NCBI GenBank assembly: GCA_020848315.1
Contig: JADLAH010000135.1
Coordinates: 1-8,267 of the forward strand
Reading direction: 5' to 3'
Source: Chitinophagales bacterium
GTDB lineage: Bacteria; Bacteroidota; Bacteroidia; Chitinophagales; JADIYW01
DNA: 8,267 bases
The translations under genes and the position numbers were made by a program. The notes under the pieces are model-generated. The model searched no databases. It was not told where the DNA came from and saw only the letters and a list, made by a program, of their open reading frames with translations. Each line of letters opens with the position of its first letter. Positions within the stretch are counted from its first letter, which is position 1. Shown one piece after another: positions 6,597-8,267 of this stretch.

Positions 6597-7421
6597 ATGG
6601 AAAACATAAATTATAAAGGAACGCCGTGGGACGATATTATCTTCGAAGGAAGAAATAAATCCTATGGTGCATATGAGCTGAGAAAGCTTACCGAAAAAAA
6701 CCAGACGCGCGGTATTATCATCGCCGTGGTGCTTTTCGTGGCAGTAGTGCTCTCTTCTCAGTTTAAGATATTTTCTTTTCTTACCTCTAAAAAGGCAGAA
6801 AAGGAAGTCTCTCTCGAGATGACAAATATTGATATTCCGCCACCACCACCACCGGTAGAAGCGCCACCGCCACCGCCACCGCCACCGCCGGTTCGTCCTA
6901 CCATCAAATTCGTAGAGATGATCGCGAAGGAAGACGAGAAAGTGGCAGAGGAAGCGCCGCTGACCAAAGTGGAGGAAATCAAGGAAACACAGGTGGCTAC
7001 TGTTACACAGGAAGGAGATAAAGATGCGAAAGCCATCATCTCTGACGTGGTGGGCAACGGTCCGGCAGTAGCTGAACCACAGCCGGAAGCACCGAAAGAA
7101 CCGGAAATTTTCGACCGAGCAGAGGTAATGCCGGTATTCCCGGGTGGACCTGCCGCATTGATGAAGTTTCTCGGTTCTAACATCCGCTATCCGGCCATTG
7201 CCCGTGAAAACGGCCTGGAAGGAAAGGTAATCGTGAAATTCTACGTAGATACCGATGGTACGGTAAGAGACCCGCAGGTATTGAAAGATGGCGTTGGAGG
7301 TGGAGCCGGAGACGAGGCTATCCGCGTTATCAAAACGATGCCAAAATGGTCGCCGGGTTCACAGCGCGGTAAGAGCGTAAAAGTGTACTACACGTTGCCT
7401 GTTACCTTCAAGCTGCAATAA
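6597..7421 (+). CDS. tonB: Energy transducer TonB with polyproline linker
   Basis: TonB carries energy from the ExbB-ExbD channel to outer-membrane receptors. This 274-residue protein begins with a cytoplasmic stretch typical of Bacteroidota TonBs (FEGRNKSYGAYELRK, 16-30), followed by a single membrane helix at about 39-55. The periplasmic linker holds uninterrupted proline runs at 81-86 and 90-98, in place of the EP/KP repeats of E. coli TonB, then an acidic and lysine-rich stretch (107-145) and PEAPKEPEIF. The C-terminal TonB domain spans about 178-274: MPVFPGGPAALMKFLGSNIR (178-197), YPAIARENGLEGKVIVKF (198-215), VDTDGTV (217-223) and the final strand VKVYYTLPVTF (261-271). The FPGG and YP-x-x-A-x-E-x-x-x-x-G signatures are clear. 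It is the last gene before a strong terminator, which closes the exbB-exbD-exbD-tonB operon. Confidence 0.95.
   Translation: MENINYKGTPWDDIIFEGRNKSYGAYELRKLTEKNQTRGIIIAVVLFVAVVLSSQFKIFSFLTSKKAEKEVSLEMTNIDIPPPPPPVEAPPPPPPPPPVRPTIKFVEMIAKEDEKVAEEAPLTKVEEIKETQVATVTQEGDKDAKAIISDVVGNGPAVAEPQPEAPKEPEIFDRAEVMPVFPGGPAALMKFLGSNIRYPAIARENGLEGKVIVKFYVDTDGTVRDPQVLKDGVGGGAGDEAIRVIKTMPKWSPGSQRGKSVKVYYTLPVTFKLQ
6837..6890 (+). repeat. Short tandem repeat coding the TonB polyproline runs
   Basis: Within tonB the proline codons form simple repeats. A CCA run lies at 6840-6851, and a perfect hexamer repeat of four GCCACC units lies at 6863-6886. Each hexamer encodes two residues, so gain or loss of a unit changes the proline run by two without breaking the frame. 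The two tracts are separated by codons for V-E-A. Confidence 0.8.
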
Positions 7422-7448
7422 CAAAAATGTTTTTTACTTTATGAATAG

Positions 7449-7475
7449 AAAATCCCTTCGCAAGAAGGGATTTTT
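7449..7475 (+). terminator. Intrinsic terminator after tonB
   Basis: A perfect 11-base inverted repeat, AAAATCCCTTC (7449-7459) and GAAGGGATTTT (7464-7474), flanks the loop GCAA, a stable GNRA-type tetraloop. The T tract (7471-7475) forms the end of the hairpin and the A-rich left arm mirrors it. The structure lies 27 bases after the tonB stop codon and 45 bases before the next gene. It should end the Ton transcript, at least in part; transcription from the left could still read through to the downstream genes. Confidence 0.88.
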
Positions 7476-7520
7476 GCTTTCTTAACCAAAAAGCTGTCCC
7501 TTATTCTTTAAATTCGCAGT

Positions 7521-7727
7521 ATGAACCTTTTCAGTCACCCGGGCTTCGTGTTGCGCATCTGTATAGCCGCAGGCTATATCGTGCTCAGCATCTTTTTATT
7601 CCTGCGTCCTTATATCTTAAGTTTTCTTACTACGGAACTAACTTACGGTTTCAGCGTTGTATTATTATTGTATGGATTGTTCAGGATATACAGAGCCTAT
7701 GAAATGTACAAAAATGATGAAATTTAA
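7521..7727 (+). CDS. Small membrane protein, two predicted helices, function unknown
   Basis: This 68-residue protein has two hydrophobic segments (about 8-30 and 34-56, with L-F-L-R-P-Y between them) and a short charged tail (RIYRAYEMYKNDEI). No signal cleavage site is visible, so it is probably an inner-membrane hairpin. Its 3' end overlaps the start of the PstS-like lipoprotein gene by 11 to 14 bases in another frame, which indicates coupled expression and supports it as a real gene. It lies 45 bases after the tonB terminator, and TATTCTTT at 7502-7509 is only a poor match to a Bacteroidota -7 box. I recognise no named family. Its place beside the Ton cluster may be meaningful but gives no direct function. 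Confidence 0.75.
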   Translation: MNLFSHPGFVLRICIAAGYIVLSIFLFLRPYILSFLTTELTYGFSVVLLLYGLFRIYRAYEMYKNDEI

Positions 7728-8267
7728 CTCCATTCGCAGCTGGATGTTCGCGGTGTTGCCGCTGCTGTTGCTGTGGTCTTGTCAGGGAGAACAATCGTCA
7801 TCCAATGGGAACAACGCGTGGAACAGCGGTAAGATAGTAATTGCCGCGGATGAAAACCTGAAGGCAATACTTCCGCAGCTTACACAAATCTATCAGCATC
7901 AATTTCCGAAGGCAGAAGTGGTGCTGCAATTCCGCCCGCAGCATACCATTCTCAACGATTTTCAGGAAGGTAAAATATCCTCGATGATAGTGAGTCGTCC
8001 GCTGACGGCCAAAGAAGTGGAGAATGCCTCCGCGATACAAACGGTGAAAGTGCAGCAGCATATTTTCGCATATGATGCTGTCGCCGCGATTGCCGCCAAA
8101 GATGCTTCCGTGAAGGAACTCGATATTCGTCAGATTGCCGCTTATCTGCAGCCGGGCGCTCCGGTACAGCTGGTATTTGACAATGCAGCATCCGGCGTGG
8201 CACGCAATATCATCGAAAATACGGGCGTGGAACCTGCGTTATTTAAACAGGCACTCGCGGTTTCTTC
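7717..8267 (+). CDS. PstS-like substrate-binding lipoprotein, 3' end outside the window
   Basis: The open frame runs from the ATG at 7717 (in-frame ATGs at 7714 and 7699 are alternatives) to the window edge, giving 183 complete codons with no stop. A hydrophobic stretch at residues 10-20 and the lipobox L-W-S-C with C22 mark a lipoprotein, followed by a Ser/Asn-rich linker. The rest resembles PstS-type periplasmic binding proteins: KIVIAADENLKAILPQLTQI (39-58) with a following helix, MIVSRPLTAKEVE (90-102), a YDAVAAIAAKDASVKELDIR segment (119-138) equivalent to the strand and loop before the hinge, and FDNAASGVARNI (154-165). The Ser/Thr-rich phosphate loop usually found after the first strand is not evident, so the ligand need not be phosphate. 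It overlaps the small membrane gene, and together they sit just behind the Ton operon. Membership of the superfamily is likely; the ligand is unknown. Confidence 0.82.
   Translation, partial: MKFNSIRSWMFAVLPLLLLWSCQGEQSSSNGNNAWNSGKIVIAADENLKAILPQLTQIYQHQFPKAEVVLQFRPQHTILNDFQEGKISSMIVSRPLTAKEVENASAIQTVKVQQHIFAYDAVAAIAAKDASVKELDIRQIAAYLQPGAPVQLVFDNAASGVARNIIENTGVEPALFKQALAVS

Noticed and set aside
6758..7183. Minus-strand open frame with a glycine-rich stretch inside tonB
   Set aside because: The glycine run is simply the complement of the TonB proline codons.
1..8267. Possible defence system, toxin-antitoxin pair, prophage or mobile element
   Set aside because: Every substantial gene is either a recognisable housekeeping or envelope protein or an unremarkable lipoprotein. 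No transposase, integrase, nuclease-effector pair, direct repeat border or array was seen.

Overview
The window looks like chromosome from a member of the Bacteroidota, possibly Chitinophagales or a related order. The phylum call rests on four things: an exbB-exbD-exbD-tonB cluster whose TonB has a FEGRNKSYGAYELRK cytoplasmic N-terminus, a DUF2851 protein, A-rich leaders without Shine-Dalgarno sequences, and several lipoproteins. The order-level guess is inference. I see no mobile element, CRISPR array, rRNA, tRNA or sign of recent transfer.

Left half (35-4197, minus strand): seven genes read leftwards with gaps of 1 to 36 bases and probably form one transcript. In order of transcription they are a DUF2851 protein, a PspC-domain membrane protein, RecX, family I inorganic pyrophosphatase, a Rid-family protein lacking the usual active-site arginine, a 74-residue lipoprotein and a 271-residue lipoprotein. 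The set mixes housekeeping functions (pyrophosphate removal, control of RecA) with uncharacterised envelope proteins. The lipoprotein genes end close to the window edge, so the 3' end of the transcript is not visible.

Middle (4198-4465): an AT-rich divergent intergenic region of 268 bases that must hold promoters for both directions. It contains an 8-base perfect inverted repeat (AATATGTC / GACATATT). No convincing Bacteroidota-type promoter could be fixed.

Right half (4466-8267, plus strand): a complete Ton energisation cluster. An ExbB/TolQ-family channel protein, two dissimilar ExbD proteins and a TonB with long polyproline runs together would use the proton gradient to drive TonB-dependent outer-membrane receptors. 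A strong hairpin terminator with a GCAA loop follows tonB. Beyond it lie a 68-residue two-helix membrane protein and, overlapping its end, the first 183 or so codons of a PstS-like substrate-binding lipoprotein that runs off the window.

I did not find a clearly novel system. The points most worth a second look are the DUF2851 protein (possible nuclease-like core plus a C-terminal cysteine cluster), the paired unequal ExbDs, the polyproline TonB linker, the Rid protein without the arginine, and the Ton-linked PstS-like protein with its overlapping small membrane gene.
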